In this document: positions 25,209-34,335 of the stretch, piece by piece
Layout of the letters: each line of letters starts with the position of its first letter
Numbering within the stretch: position 1 is the first letter of the stretch
Source: Bryobacterales bacterium
Lineage (GTDB): Bacteria; Acidobacteriota; Terriglobia; Bryobacterales; Bryobacteraceae
Assembly: GCA_019261985.1 (NCBI GenBank)
Contig: JAFAQY010000089.1
Span: forward strand, 1-64,000
Reading direction: 5' to 3'
DNA: 64,000 bases
Notes under the pieces: generated by a model
What the model saw: the letters and a program-made list of their open reading frames with translations, nothing else
What the model was told of the DNA's origin: nothing
Databases searched by the model: none
Translations under genes and position numbers: made by a program

Positions 25209-26005
25209 TTAGTTTTTCGATGGCCGCTCGACCTTTTCTATGACGAGATTTTCCACCGCAACTTTCTGTGGCTCCAACTTTAGCCCGAGTTGATCCTCAA
25301 CCGCCTCGCGCAGCTGGGTGAATAGATCGATCTGGCCGGGGCGACCGTCGGGAGTTTCGATTGCATTTCCGGGGGGAGTTAGATCGATCGTGAAATCGTA
25401 TGAGGCCCTCGATCCAGTCATATCCACCACGGGCTGTTTAGCAGTGCCAGCGATATAGTTCAACAAGCCGGCGATGGGCATCTTTCGGAAGGCTCTGACT
25501 TGCCCGTTTGTCGTAAAACCAAGTGTCTCGTCGTCACTGGCCACCTTCAGCTTAGGACCTCCCTGTCGACAACGAGACCAAACCCACTGCGCTCCTTCGT
25601 ATCGCGATGTGATGTCAGCCCAAACCGATCCGCAAGCAACGCTTGCAGCATCAACATGACCCGGTCCTTGGTGATGTTGGGGTCCTCAGCGTTGGCGATC
25701 ACGTCAAAACGGTCGGAATCGGAATCACACCAAGCCGGGCATCCTGAAATCTGGTCACGTTGCAGATCGTATGCCTGCTGGACGAGGTCCTTCAAGGTGA
25801 CTGCCTCGAATGCTAGTCTGCCGTGGCTCAGCGCGGCACTTAGCGAGATGGCCCGGGCACCTGCTGGCGGATTCCGATTCAGCTTAATCGTTGCAACCTC
25901 AAACGACGCTGCCGTGGTCGGCTGGGCGGAGGCTGGCGGCATGGCGACGCGGACGAGCACAATGCCAAAGCACACTAGACACGGGATCGTGTGGATCAAC
26001 TCCAT
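25209..26005 (-). pseudogene. TIGR03435 family gene, single frameshift
   Basis: Two adjacent reverse frames together make one TIGR03435 protein. The first (25547-26005) has a signal peptide and the family blocks SFEVATIKLNRNPPAG, RLAFEAVTLKDLVQQAYD and LQALLADRFGLTSHRDTKE. It runs off at LVVDREVLS. The second resumes with GPKLKVASDDETLGF and ends EDQLGLKLEPQKVAVENLVIEKVERPS. Adding one G at about 25558 restores the normal VVDREGPKLK junction. The family is secreted, strongly expanded in Solibacter-like acidobacteria, and of unknown function. An intact homologue lies at 32571-33302. The break may be a consensus error. Confidence 0.8.
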
Positions 26006-26025
26006 ACAGGGCCGGTAGCCCCGCC

Positions 26026-26121
26026 TTAGCGTGGATACGCTTTGCCAGAATCGGGGATGCCGGTTTCATCCGCGATATAGCCATCGAGCGACGAAGGCAT
26101 AAAGTAGATCAGTTTGGGCAT
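26026..26121 (-). pseudogene. Truncated dihydrofolate-reductase-like N-terminus
   Basis: A 31-codon frame starts at an ATG at 26121 and reads PKLIYFMPSSLDGYIADE, the hallmark start of the RibD-C/dihydrofolate-reductase-like family, then GIPDSGKAYPR and stop. The rest of the domain, normally about 180 residues, is missing. It ends 20 bases before the start of the broken TIGR03435 gene, so that gene may mark the deletion or insertion point. Confidence 0.6.
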
Positions 26122-26244
26122 TGTGCAGCCTCAGTATCGCATCACTGGAACGGCCAATTCTGATGGGCGAGTGCTGGAGCGCAATAGGACAGTCGCGGCT
26201 CGCAGTTCGGAACGGTTTCCGGCGTCCGCTTTCCCGTCGCTTCG

Positions 26245-27561
26245 CTACCGCTGAGGGCGCGAAGCTTTCGGCGGCGGAGCAGTGGCTTGCTTGGCAAGCA
26301 ACTCCACCTCGCGCGACGCCGCTACGCGGTAGTCTCGCGTGTAAAGCTCGTGGTTGTGCTCCAAATCGCTAAGCCGGTAGCGATAGTTGACGGTTATGGC
26401 AGCGGAGCGGTCCATTCCGGCTTTCGATATGTCGCCGAGCCAGTTGATTCGCTCCAGCCGCGCGCCATTCCGCAAGTGGAATCTCGCCACTGTATCGAGG
26501 GGCTCCTTGCCGCGCTTAGCTCGCATTAAATAGTAAGCGCAGAGGGGGACCAGCACTTCTTGCATCTCCTGCCGCAACTTGGGGTCCTCGGACCATTTAG
26601 GATGGTCGAGACCGGCGAGGACAGCAGCAGGCGCCAGCGATGCCCCGTTTTGCCGGAGCCATTCGCAGAAGCCGGGAACCGGCGAAAGCGTTGCAAAGCG
26701 GCGGATGCGCGGAAATTCGCGGCCGATATCCTCGACAACCTGCTTAATAAGGAAACTCCCCATCGGAACGCCGCGCAATCCTTCCTGGCAGTTCGTGATC
26801 GAGTAAAAAATCGCGGAGTCGGCGGTTTCGGGGTTGACTATGGCGGAATCCGGATCGAGCAGCGGCTGCACCTTATCGCTCATCCCCTGCGTAAGCGCGG
26901 CTTCTACGAAGATGATAGGTTCTTCGGGCAGCGCGGGATGGAAGAATGCGTAGCAGCGCCGGTCATCGGCAAGCCGTCTGCGCAGATCATGGAAGCCCTG
27001 GATTTGGTGCACGGCTTCGTACTGGATGAGTTTTTCCAGAATCGTGGCGGAAGTCCGCCAATCAATGCGTTGGAGCACCAGAAAACCGCGATTGAACCAG
27101 GAAGTTAGAAGATGCTTCAGGTCCCCGGCAATGGGTGCTCGCGCCGAGTCCGGACCAGCGTCTTTTAGAAGGTGCCCGCGCATTTCGACCAGCACGCGCG
27201 TGCCTCCAGGCGCCACGTTAAGGCGGCGGAAAAGCTCCTGCCGCGGAGGTTCAACGGCCCGCTGCAAGCGCGCCAGATTCTCGGGGGACGGATCCTTACG
27301 GTACGCATCTCCCGCTAATCCGACTTTTTGAGGATCGGGAGAAAACTCCTTCGCTAAGCGGTCGAAGAACGCCTCGCGGCCCGCCTTGTCGAGTGCGCGG
27401 TACGTCGAGAGGACTTCACTTGCCATCCGGCTGACAGACACCTCGCCGCGCTCCGATAACAACCCGCGGCAGGCTTGCATCAGGGAGGAGATCGCGCGGC
27501 CGCCGCTCCGTACCGACGCCCCGTTCCGCTTGGATAATCCGAAGAACTCTGCGATTTTCAA
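26245..27561 (-). CDS. Malonyl-CoA decarboxylase
   Basis: This 438-aa protein follows the malonyl-CoA decarboxylase layout. A helical N-terminal domain (RMASEVLSTYRALDKAGREAFF, then VEMRGHLLK) precedes a GNAT-like catalytic domain with YEAVHQI, CYAFFHPALPEEPIIFVE, the Ser-containing RRFATLSPVPGF and the His-containing VARFHLRNGARLERINW. It converts malonyl-CoA to acetyl-CoA and CO2. In bacteria it often sits with a malonyl-CoA synthetase and transporter, but none is present here. The start is a TTG at 27561 behind GGGAG. It lies downstream of the Uma2 gene in a same-strand series. Confidence 0.92.
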   Translation of the reverse strand: MKIAEFFGLSKRNGASVRSGGRAISSLMQACRGLLSERGEVSVSRMASEVLSTYRALDKAGREAFFDRLAKEFSPDPQKVGLAGDAYRKDPSPENLARLQRAVEPPRQELFRRLNVAPGGTRVLVEMRGHLLKDAGPDSARAPIAGDLKHLLTSWFNRGFLVLQRIDWRTSATILEKLIQYEAVHQIQGFHDLRRRLADDRRCYAFFHPALPEEPIIFVEAALTQGMSDKVQPLLDPDSAIVNPETADSAIFYSITNCQEGLRGVPMGSFLIKQVVEDIGREFPRIRRFATLSPVPGFCEWLRQNGASLAPAAVLAGLDHPKWSEDPKLRQEMQEVLVPLCAYYLMRAKRGKEPLDTVARFHLRNGARLERINWLGDISKAGMDRSAAITVNYRYRLSDLEHNHELYTRDYRVAASREVELLAKQATAPPPKASRPQR

Positions 27562-27639
27562 GGTTCCACTCCCGGCGCGCCTAAGCTTCTATTCGACCGA
27601 AGACCCCATCTCCGTTAGATGCTTATTTTAGCCCGTGTG

Positions 27640-28143
27640 CTACTCGCTTGGAACGATATCAACGGAATTGATATTAAATTCCAGTTCCGCGATGCACAAA
27701 CAGGAAACTTCCCGGAGCTCTTGGTCGTAGACGTACAGCCGCCGCGATTCCGGATCCACTAGCCAGATATGAGCAACACCCCAGGCGCGGTACTCTTGAA
27801 CTTTTTCGAGTACATCCTGCATGCGGTCGTCGTGGGATAGCACCTCAACCGCGACCAGTGGAGGGAAATCGGGGACATCGGGCGGCTCAGCTCCTAAGAA
27901 TACCGCGACATCCGAAACCAGATATTGGCCCTTGCGAATTTTCGTCCGTGTCTCGACAGACGTGTAGATCGGATATTTTGAGCTCAGCGTCTCGAACCGC
28001 ATGCCAATGCGGAGTTGTGTCCGCCCGTGTTTAAAAGTAGGCAAAGATCGCTCCACCAGCTCGCCATCCCGAAACTCGGGGTCTGGGTTGTCGAAACTGG
28101 TTGTCAGGTACTCTTGTTCCGTTAATGCCGTCCGGGTAGCCAT
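27640..28143 (-). CDS. Uma2 family putative endonuclease (DUF820)
   Basis: The 167-aa protein has the Uma2/DUF820 pattern: TEQEYLTTSFDNPDPEFRDGE at the start, then the nuclease-like core LVSDVAVFLG, PPLVAVEVLSHDDRMQDV with acidic and E-x-L residues, KVQEYRAWGVAHIWLVDPE and RRLYVYD. The fold is PD-(D/E)xK-like; biological role is generally unknown, and the genes are expanded in cyanobacteria and acidobacteria. The start is two bases after the stop of the response-regulator gene, which suggests co-transcription. Confidence 0.88.
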   Translation of the reverse strand: MATRTALTEQEYLTTSFDNPDPEFRDGELVERSLPTFKHGRTQLRIGMRFETLSSKYPIYTSVETRTKIRKGQYLVSDVAVFLGAEPPDVPDFPPLVAVEVLSHDDRMQDVLEKVQEYRAWGVAHIWLVDPESRRLYVYDQELREVSCLCIAELEFNINSVDIVPSE

Positions 28144-28145
28144 GC

Positions 28146-29480
28146 CTACAGCCCCATCTTCTCAAGTTTCCGGTACAGCGTCTTCCTCTCGATCCCCAGG
28201 ATCTTAGCCGCCCGGCTCTTATTACCGTTTGTCGCAGCCATCACACGGCGGATTTGGTCGGTCTCAGTGTCGGCCAGAGTCTCGCTTGTGCTCTCGCGTG
28301 AATCGCCCTGCTCGATTGCCTGCTGGACGGCGCCGGTATCGATGCGGCCGTGCGGCGCCAGGATCGTCAGCCGCTCCATCATATGCTGAAGCTGCCGGAT
28401 GTTGCCGGGCCAGCTATATTCCAGCAGCACCTTCAGTCCGGAGTCGATCAGGCGTGTGTGCAAGCGGTAGCGTTCATTGTACCGTTTTAGGAAATAGTGC
28501 ACCAGGAGCGGTATATCGGCCGTGCGCTCGCATAGCGGCGGAAGCAGCAGCCGAACGACGTTCAACCGGTACCAAAGGTCCTCGCGGAATTTGCCGTCGT
28601 CCACCATCTTCTGCACGTCGCGATTGGTAGCGGCGATAACCCGGACATCCACCTTTTTCACGCGCGGCGATCCGAGTGGCCGGACCTCGCGCTCCTGCAG
28701 AAACCGCAGAAGCTTGGATTGGAAGCCTAAGTCAATGTCGCCGATTTCGTCCAGAAATACGGTGCCCCCATGGGCCGCTTCGAAGACGCCCATCCGGTCG
28801 CGGTCCGCGCCGGTGTATGCGCCCTTAAGAGCGCCGAACAGCTCGCTTTCTAGCAGCGAAGGCGCGATCGATCCGCAATCGACAGGAACAAACGCGTGGT
28901 TCGCCCGCAGGCTGTTCTTGTGAATCATGCGCGCGATCAGTTCCTTTCCCGTACCCGTTTCCCCCTCAATCAGGACGGTGGCATCTGTCGGCGCGACGCG
29001 CGAAATGGTCTTGTAGATCTCAACCATCGTCTTCGAACTGCCGATCATCTCCGTCTCGGGAATGTCGTCGATGGACGCGGCTTCGTTTTCCCCGGTTGCC
29101 TCGAGGGATTTTTCGGCGCGTTTGATGGTGTCAATCATCTGCGCCATTTCGAACGGCTTCGCGAGATAATCGAACGCCCCGCCGGCGGTGGCCGCCATTA
29201 CAGTCTCCATGCTGCCGCGTCCGGTCATCAGAATGACGGCGCATTCGGGATTCTGGCGGCGCGCGCTTTTGAGGACGTCGATCCCGGTGCGCTCATCCAG
29301 ATAAATGTCGGAGATGACGATCGGAAAAGATTTTCTTTCGAGCGTGTCGAGCGCCTCGCGAGTGGAGGAAACCGCTTCCACTTCGTACCCTTCCAGTTCC
29401 AGGCACGTGGTCATCGTAGTGCGGACAGCCGAGTCATCCTCAACGATCAGCAACTTGGTGACGGATGGATGGGGAGTCAT
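28146..29480 (-). CDS. Sigma-54-dependent response regulator (NtrC family)
   Basis: The 444-aa regulator has an N-terminal receiver (acidic pocket VEDD at 13-16, phospho-acceptor Asp58 in VISDIYL, Lys in LAKPF). It is followed by an AAA+ sigma-54 interaction domain with Walker A GETGTGKE, the GAYTGA loop (a GAFTGA variant) and Walker B GGTVFLDEIGD. A Fis-type HTH closes it (NGNKSRAAKILGIERKTLYR). It should activate sigma-54 promoters when phosphorylated. The gene overlaps the CHASE2 kinase gene by 41 bases, so the kinase is almost certainly its partner. Target promoters are not evident in the window. Confidence 0.95.
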   Translation of the reverse strand: MTPHPSVTKLLIVEDDSAVRTTMTTCLELEGYEVEAVSSTREALDTLERKSFPIVISDIYLDERTGIDVLKSARRQNPECAVILMTGRGSMETVMAATAGGAFDYLAKPFEMAQMIDTIKRAEKSLEATGENEAASIDDIPETEMIGSSKTMVEIYKTISRVAPTDATVLIEGETGTGKELIARMIHKNSLRANHAFVPVDCGSIAPSLLESELFGALKGAYTGADRDRMGVFEAAHGGTVFLDEIGDIDLGFQSKLLRFLQEREVRPLGSPRVKKVDVRVIAATNRDVQKMVDDGKFREDLWYRLNVVRLLLPPLCERTADIPLLVHYFLKRYNERYRLHTRLIDSGLKVLLEYSWPGNIRQLQHMMERLTILAPHGRIDTGAVQQAIEQGDSRESTSETLADTETDQIRRVMAATNGNKSRAAKILGIERKTLYRKLEKMGL

Positions 29481-31287
29481 GATGCGCTTTGATTACTATC
29501 GTAAAACAAGAACCTTTTCCGGGCTGACTTGTAACATCAATTCGTCCGCCGTGGCGCGTAATAATTTGTTCCACAATGGAAAGGCCGATTCCGGTTCCGG
29601 CCTCCCCGGACGCTTCCGCGCGCCTGGTGCGATAGAATTTTTTGAAAATATTTTTAAGCTCCTTGGCGTCCATGCCGATGCCCTGATCGCGCACGGCCAG
29701 CCGGAACTCGCCTTCATTTAATCGAGAAAAAACGTGAATATGCGTTTCGGCGGGCGAATATTTCACCGCGTTCGTCAGCAAATTATAGAACGCATATTCC
29801 ATTAATTCGCGGTCGCCGACGAATTCGCCATCGATTTCGTTATCGACGGCTATTGAGATCTTTTTGCGGTCCGCTAGCGGCGCCACGCGCTTCATGCAAG
29901 CATCCACGATTTCTGCCGCGGCGAAGCGCTCGCCTTTCAATTCCATTTCGCCCGCGCCCAGCCGTTCCACATCTAAGAACGTTTGAATGATCCGCGCCAG
30001 CCGCTTCGATTCCGAGTTGATCATTTCAGTCAACTGCGTTCGCTTGGCGTCGGGCAGATTATAGCGGGCCATGATCTCGCTGGAGCCCTGTATCGCCGTA
30101 AGAGGCGTTCGCATTTCATGCGCGGCCCAGTGGATGGCTTGCTGGTAGCGCGAACGCTCGGATTCGGAACGCTTCAATTGCCGGCGCACGAAGAAGTGCT
30201 GGTACGTGGCCGCGCCCGCCGAGCATAGCCACGCCACGGCAATAGGCCCAAACGCCGGCAGGACAACGTTATGGCGAAAGAACAGAACAGGAACGTAAAC
30301 TGCCGCCGCGAGTAAAAGCGCATCCAAAATATATGCAAGCCAGCCCGAGAGCATCCTGAAGATCAGGCCGGCGGCGACTGCAAATCCAACGCAAACCAGG
30401 AACAACGTGTCATCGCGCGAGTCTGTAAGGAATTCTCCATGCGACAGAGTTTCGAAGGCCTGCGCATGGCCTTCCACCCCGGAGATTGTCTCGTTGTACG
30501 GCGTCACCACTCGGTCACGCGCGGCGGAGAGCGCGGTCACACCAAGGAATACAGTCTTTCCGCGGATTTCAGCCGCCCGCTTGCTAATATCCGGTACCGG
30601 GATCACGGGAATCATATTTTGCGGCAAGTATCGAATGTAAAGTGGCCGGCCAGTGGAGCGTGGAGCCGGTATGGTTTCATTGCCCACCTCGATGCCATCG
30701 GGTGGGCTTTCGGTAATCGGCTGACCGCGAGTCACAGCCAGGGCTTGCAGCGACAGGGCCCAGCGGCGCTCGCCCGGAACAATCCGTTCCAGAGGTATCT
30801 GTCTGGTCACACCGTCCAAGCGGTTCTCCACCAGTTCCACATGGCCCGGCTCGGCGGCCGCGAACGCCTGAAACTGCTTCAGCGGATTCTCGAATCCATC
30901 CGCCGCGATATCGCATGAGAGCACCAATTTCGGGATGGAACGCAGAACCGCTTCAAGGCGCGTGTCCTGCAACGGATTAACTGGATCTGCAAGGATAATA
31001 TCCGTGGCGACGGCGGCGGGTTTTGCAAGCGCGATCTCGTCCAGGGCTTCGCTCTCAATCTCGCGGATGTTCGGCATGCCCCCCTTTTCGCGGAAGGTCC
31101 GCTCATCGATCGCTACCACCACCGAATGCGTCTGCCAGTCCGGCTGCACGCGGGTGCTTAGCTCGTCGTAGGCATAGTTGTTGATTCGTTTGGCGGGATA
31201 AGTCCATCCAGCGCTGATGCCGATAGCAAAGCAACCGGCCACCACGGCCGCATACCGCCAAACGCCTGTGTACTTCTTACTTGCCAA
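29440..31287 (-). CDS. CHASE2-domain sensor histidine kinase
   Basis: This 615-aa kinase has a first membrane helix near residues 12-28, a long periplasmic CHASE2 domain (SVVVAIDERTFREKGG, AVATDIILADPVNP, GKTVFLGVTA), three more helices near 285-355, a HisKA dimer domain with the phospho-His in HEMRTPLTAIQGSSE, and a HATPase domain (NLLTNAVKYSP, DQGIGM, GTGIGLSIV). CHASE2 is an extracellular sensing domain of unknown ligands. It overlaps the NtrC-type regulator downstream by 41 bases and the peptidase gene upstream by 11 bases, so the three are translationally linked. Confidence 0.94.
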   Translation of the reverse strand: MASKKYTGVWRYAAVVAGCFAIGISAGWTYPAKRINNYAYDELSTRVQPDWQTHSVVVAIDERTFREKGGMPNIREIESEALDEIALAKPAAVATDIILADPVNPLQDTRLEAVLRSIPKLVLSCDIAADGFENPLKQFQAFAAAEPGHVELVENRLDGVTRQIPLERIVPGERRWALSLQALAVTRGQPITESPPDGIEVGNETIPAPRSTGRPLYIRYLPQNMIPVIPVPDISKRAAEIRGKTVFLGVTALSAARDRVVTPYNETISGVEGHAQAFETLSHGEFLTDSRDDTLFLVCVGFAVAAGLIFRMLSGWLAYILDALLLAAAVYVPVLFFRHNVVLPAFGPIAVAWLCSAGAATYQHFFVRRQLKRSESERSRYQQAIHWAAHEMRTPLTAIQGSSEIMARYNLPDAKRTQLTEMINSESKRLARIIQTFLDVERLGAGEMELKGERFAAAEIVDACMKRVAPLADRKKISIAVDNEIDGEFVGDRELMEYAFYNLLTNAVKYSPAETHIHVFSRLNEGEFRLAVRDQGIGMDAKELKNIFKKFYRTRRAEASGEAGTGIGLSIVEQIITRHGGRIDVTSQPGKGSCFTIVIKAHHDSPSIRHQVADR

Positions 31288-32515
31288 CCAGTTTTTCGAT
31301 CTCGCCAGCTTCGCGCGGCAGCGCGCCGCTCAAGTTCTTCGCGCCATCTTGCGTCACCAGCAGAGTGTCCTCGATCCGCACGCCGATGTTTTCTTCGGGC
31401 AGGTAAATTCCAGGTTCGATCGTAATCACCATCCCTGCCTGCAAGGGCAAGCTCAGGTCTCCAGGGTCGTGGACATCCAGTCCTACAAAATGACCCAGGC
31501 CGTGGGTGAAGTATTTGCCAAGCGGTTCGCCATGCGAGTCTTTGCCGTGTGTGTTGATGTAATCGTAGGCGATCTGCTGCAGGGAACCGGGGCCGCCGCG
31601 CATCAACACGCCCGGTTTGATGGCCGCGATCGCGGCCTTTTGCGCGGCGAGGACAATGTCATAGATTTCGCGCTGGCGAGGGGTGAATTTGCCGCCGGCC
31701 GGAACAGTTCGGGTTACATCCGTCGCATAGTCCGAGCACTCCGCGCCCACGTCCATCAGGACCACCTCGCCGCGGTCGATGCGGCGATGATTCACCATGT
31801 AATGCAGAATTACGCTATTCGGACCGCTGCCGACGATCGGAGCGTAGGCGTTGCGCTCACAGCCTCGCTCGAAGTAGACGTTCGTCATCGCCGCCGCGAT
31901 CTCGTATTCGAACATCCCGGGCTTCATTTTCTTCCAGGCGGCCAGATGCGCGGGTGTCGTGGCCTCGGTCGATTTTTCGATTAATGAGACCTCGGCCGGC
32001 GACTTGATCACCCGCAACCGCGCGATCTCCGGCCCGGCATCCGCCTGTTCGTGAAGCGCCGCGAGACCTTTGAGCTTCTGCGCTCTGGGATCACGAGGCA
32101 GTGTGTAGACTCGGCGGGATGACTCGATCAGGCGCAAGAAATTGGATTCAATTGCGGCGCGCGGCAGGACCTTGTCGAAACCCGTTTTTTCCTGCGCGTC
32201 CGGGGCATCGGCGAGAGTCTTTCGGCCTGTGAAGTTCTCTTCCTGCGGATTTCGAGGAGGCAGGAAGACGATTTCTTCCTGCGGTGTGAGCATCATGACG
32301 GCGCCGGGTTCCCGCCAGCCCGACAAATATAAGAAGTTCGATTCCTGGGAAAAGGAATTATGCAGATCTTCGGATTCGTCGGCTCCGAAGAGCACCATTA
32401 CGCCATCCAGCGATTTCCGCAAATTCGCCCGGCGCGTTTTGTACTCGGACTTAGGAATGCCGTCGGCCAGCAAAGCGGCGGAACACACCAATAACGCCAG
32501 CGCAGGACGCATCAT
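31277..32515 (-). CDS. Secreted Xaa-Pro aminopeptidase (M24)
   Basis: The 412-aa product has a signal peptide (ALALLVCSAALLADG) and an M24 creatinase-fold peptidase. An N-terminal domain (SNFLYLSGWREPGAVMMLTP) is followed by the pita-bread catalytic domain with metal-site motifs VLMDVGAECSDYATDVTRT, the HGLGHFVGLDVHD block, TIEPGIY and RIEDTLLVT. It removes N-terminal residues preceding proline from peptides, probably in the periplasm. It begins with two in-frame ATGs (32515 and 32512). The gene heads the peptidase-kinase-regulator operon. Co-transcription with a two-component system suggests peptide-linked sensing, which is an inference. Confidence 0.92.
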   Translation of the reverse strand: MMRPALALLVCSAALLADGIPKSEYKTRRANLRKSLDGVMVLFGADESEDLHNSFSQESNFLYLSGWREPGAVMMLTPQEEIVFLPPRNPQEENFTGRKTLADAPDAQEKTGFDKVLPRAAIESNFLRLIESSRRVYTLPRDPRAQKLKGLAALHEQADAGPEIARLRVIKSPAEVSLIEKSTEATTPAHLAAWKKMKPGMFEYEIAAAMTNVYFERGCERNAYAPIVGSGPNSVILHYMVNHRRIDRGEVVLMDVGAECSDYATDVTRTVPAGGKFTPRQREIYDIVLAAQKAAIAAIKPGVLMRGGPGSLQQIAYDYINTHGKDSHGEPLGKYFTHGLGHFVGLDVHDPGDLSLPLQAGMVITIEPGIYLPEENIGVRIEDTLLVTQDGAKNLSGALPREAGEIEKLVGK

Positions 32516-32570
32516 GTGAAAAGTATAGTGGCACGGGATGCCGTTCTGCGCGGCGGTTGTCAGCCGCGGT

Positions 32571-33302
32571 TCAATTTTCGGTGGGCATCCTCTCGATGCG
32601 ATCTACCACGACGATGTCAATTATTACTTTTGCCGGTTGCAGCTTCAAACCGAGTTGCTCCTGCACCGCGGTGAAGATGGAAGGAGCGTCCGCGGCAGCA
32701 TCCGCGAGGGGGTCATCGGCTGTCCATGTCAACTTCAAATCGAACGCGCCTTTTAGAGACGTCTGATCCTCGACCGGCTGCCCAAGCTGGCGCGCGAGGA
32801 AATCGGCGATCTGCCGTATGGAGGCGTTCTTCGCGTCCATCTTGCCGCTGGACCAATTCACGGAGCTTCCTCCTTCCTTCGGCATTTCATGCGATTCCGG
32901 CGGTTTCTTTCCGGCCAACAGCGCGTAGCCGGCAACGGATTTTGGTTCACGGTGCACCTTAAGGCCAAAACGTTCGGCCAAAAGCGATTGAAGCATCGGC
33001 GCGAACAGCTCGCTTTTCATTCGCGCGGGCGCTTTCGCTAAAATATCGAATCTATCGGAATCGAGCCATGCCGGACCTGAGAACGAATAATCCTTCACGT
33101 CATACGCCAGCTCGATCATCTGCTTCAACGAGATGTTCTCCGCCCGCACGCCGCCGTCATTGGTGTTCCAAGAGGAGTTTCTGCTTCCGGAGTTATTCGA
33201 TTTGATCGAAGCCACCTCGAACGACTGCGCGAACGCGGAATGTTCATTGACGCCACCCAACAGAACAAGAGCAAAAGCCAGAAATCGACCACGACCCGCC
33301 AT
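32571..33302 (-). CDS. TIGR03435 family secreted protein
   Basis: This 243-aa protein is an intact member of the TIGR03435 family. It has a signal peptide (FLAFALVLLGGVNEHSAFA), then SFEVASIKSNNSG, ENISLKQMIELAYDVKDY, DRFDILAKAPA, LLAERFGLKVHREPK and C-terminal VQEQLGLKLQPAKVIIDIVVVDRIE. Function is unknown; the family is greatly expanded in soil acidobacteria. It lies 55 bases upstream of the Xaa-Pro peptidase gene on the same strand. Compared with most members (around 270-300 aa) it is slightly short after LLAG, where the usual GPKLK block is reduced to KKPPE. Confidence 0.88.
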   Translation of the reverse strand: MAGRGRFLAFALVLLGGVNEHSAFAQSFEVASIKSNNSGSRNSSWNTNDGGVRAENISLKQMIELAYDVKDYSFSGPAWLDSDRFDILAKAPARMKSELFAPMLQSLLAERFGLKVHREPKSVAGYALLAGKKPPESHEMPKEGGSSVNWSSGKMDAKNASIRQIADFLARQLGQPVEDQTSLKGAFDLKLTWTADDPLADAAADAPSIFTAVQEQLGLKLQPAKVIIDIVVVDRIERMPTEN

Positions 33303-33340
33303 TTACCCGAAAGCATAGCAGACATGATTGAATCCAAATC

Positions 33341-33397
33341 AGGTGGAGCGGACTTTAGCCTGCGACGGGTGCTTCAGCACCCGCCGAGCGCCGGGGT
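33341..33397. repeat. GGTGCTTCAGCACCC palindrome with flanking GGTGGAG arm
   Basis: The element reads AGGTGGAGCGGACTTTAGCC, then TGCGACGGGTGCTTCAGCAC and CCGCC. The same sequence, inverted and near-identical over about 45 bases, occurs at 53015-53063. It lies in the intergenic gap between two reverse-strand genes. Confidence 0.8.
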
Positions 33398-33400
33398 AGA

Positions 33401-33432
33401 AGCTGAGAGCTGATAGCTGATAGCTGACAGCT
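33401..33432. repeat. Heptamer tandem repeat AGCTGAN
   Basis: About 4.5 copies of AGCTGAG/AGCTGAT/AGCTGAT/AGCTGAC occur in a row, just downstream of the dispersed palindrome and before the end of the wHTH gene. Copy number may vary between strains. Confidence 0.8.
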
Positions 33433-33440
33433 TTTGTCCC

Positions 33441-33761
33441 TCACCCCGCATGGCGTAGGCCGCGCCGGCGAACCCAGTGCCGTATCAATTCATATTCGGG
33501 CACCGCGGTTGGCGTTTTCCGGGATACCTTGATCAGGTTCCGCCGCAGCAGCAGCCGGACGGCGGCCTGAACGGCGGACTTCGACAGACCCGTGTTCGCG
33601 GCAAGCTGCTGCAAGCTTATTCCGGTACTCCGCTCCGCCGACCGGAACAGTTCCTTCCACAACACCAGATAAACCAAGAATGCGGCCGGGGACCGGTCGT
33701 GGCCGGCGAGGTCCGGTAACAGGACGTCCAACACGTAGTCGTCGATTTCGGTATGGTGCAT
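33441..33761 (-). CDS. Winged-helix DNA-binding protein
   Basis: The product is 106 aa from the ATG at 33761 (HHTEIDDYVLDVLLPD); the open frame extends 21 codons further but without a ribosome site. The centre has a helix-turn-helix (ISLQQLAANTGLSKSAVQAAVRLL) followed by a wing (NLIKVSRKTPTAVPEYEL). This is a MarR/helix-turn-helix-type small regulator. It is divergent from the VOC gene at 33839, only 77 bases away, and may regulate it. An AT-rich stretch (TATACTTGTATG on the reverse strand) lies just upstream and may hold the promoter. Confidence 0.75.
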   Translation of the reverse strand: MHHTEIDDYVLDVLLPDLAGHDRSPAAFLVYLVLWKELFRSAERSTGISLQQLAANTGLSKSAVQAAVRLLLRRNLIKVSRKTPTAVPEYELIRHWVRRRGLRHAG

Positions 33762-33838
33762 ACAAGTATAGTAATAAGAATCATAGATAGTTGATTCCGT
33801 TACCGGCCCGCGCGAAAATGCCACAGGAGGGATTACGA

Positions 33839-34201
33839 ATGATTCGCGGTGTTAAGTTTGTTGCCATCCCCGTGAGCGATCAGGATCGCGCCTTGGCCTT
33901 CTACACAGATGTGCTCGGATTCCGTCTGCTTACCGATCAACCGTTCAACGATAAACAGCGCTGGCTGGAACTCGGCATTGCTGCCGCCGATACGCGGGTG
34001 GTGCTGTTTCAATTCGGGGATAAACTTCAACCCGGCGGGCAGTTGAATATCACACTCTGGGCCGACGATGTCGAATCGACGGCTCGGGACTTAAAAGCGA
34101 AAGGCGTCGAATTCGTCATGGAGCCGAAGCGGTTCGATTACGTGGTCACTTCGATATTCAAAGATCCTGACGGGAATTGCCTGGTTTTAAGTTCGAAATA
34201 A
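33839..34201 (+). CDS. VOC family protein (glyoxalase/dioxygenase fold)
   Basis: The 120-aa protein starts at the ATG at 33839 behind AGGAGG. It contains one VOC domain: VKFVAIPVSDQDRALAFYTD, LGFRLLTDQPF, WLELGIA, and DPDGNCLVLSS at the C-terminus with the usual metal-site Glu position altered to Cys/Leu. Metal binding is therefore uncertain. Many such small proteins are of unknown function. It is divergently arranged with the winged-helix regulator. Confidence 0.88.
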   Translation: MIRGVKFVAIPVSDQDRALAFYTDVLGFRLLTDQPFNDKQRWLELGIAAADTRVVLFQFGDKLQPGGQLNITLWADDVESTARDLKAKGVEFVMEPKRFDYVVTSIFKDPDGNCLVLSSK

Positions 34202-34335
34202 CCGACGCTCCAGTGCGTGTTACGGCCAGCGCTCACGCTTCATTCGTCCATCAATCGATCGAATCAAGGCGAGAAGCAGCCGCCTCGAGTGACTCTGGTC
34301 TATGATGAATGGGATTCGCAAAAAAGGAGGGTGTA

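Noticed and set aside
32529..32548. Possible sigma-54 promoter (TGGCACGGGATGCC)
   Set aside because: It resembles the -24 element, but the -12 TTGC part is absent and it faces no suitable gene start.
33401..33432. Possible CRISPR-like repeat
   Set aside because: Seven-base units without spacers; a simple tandem repeat.
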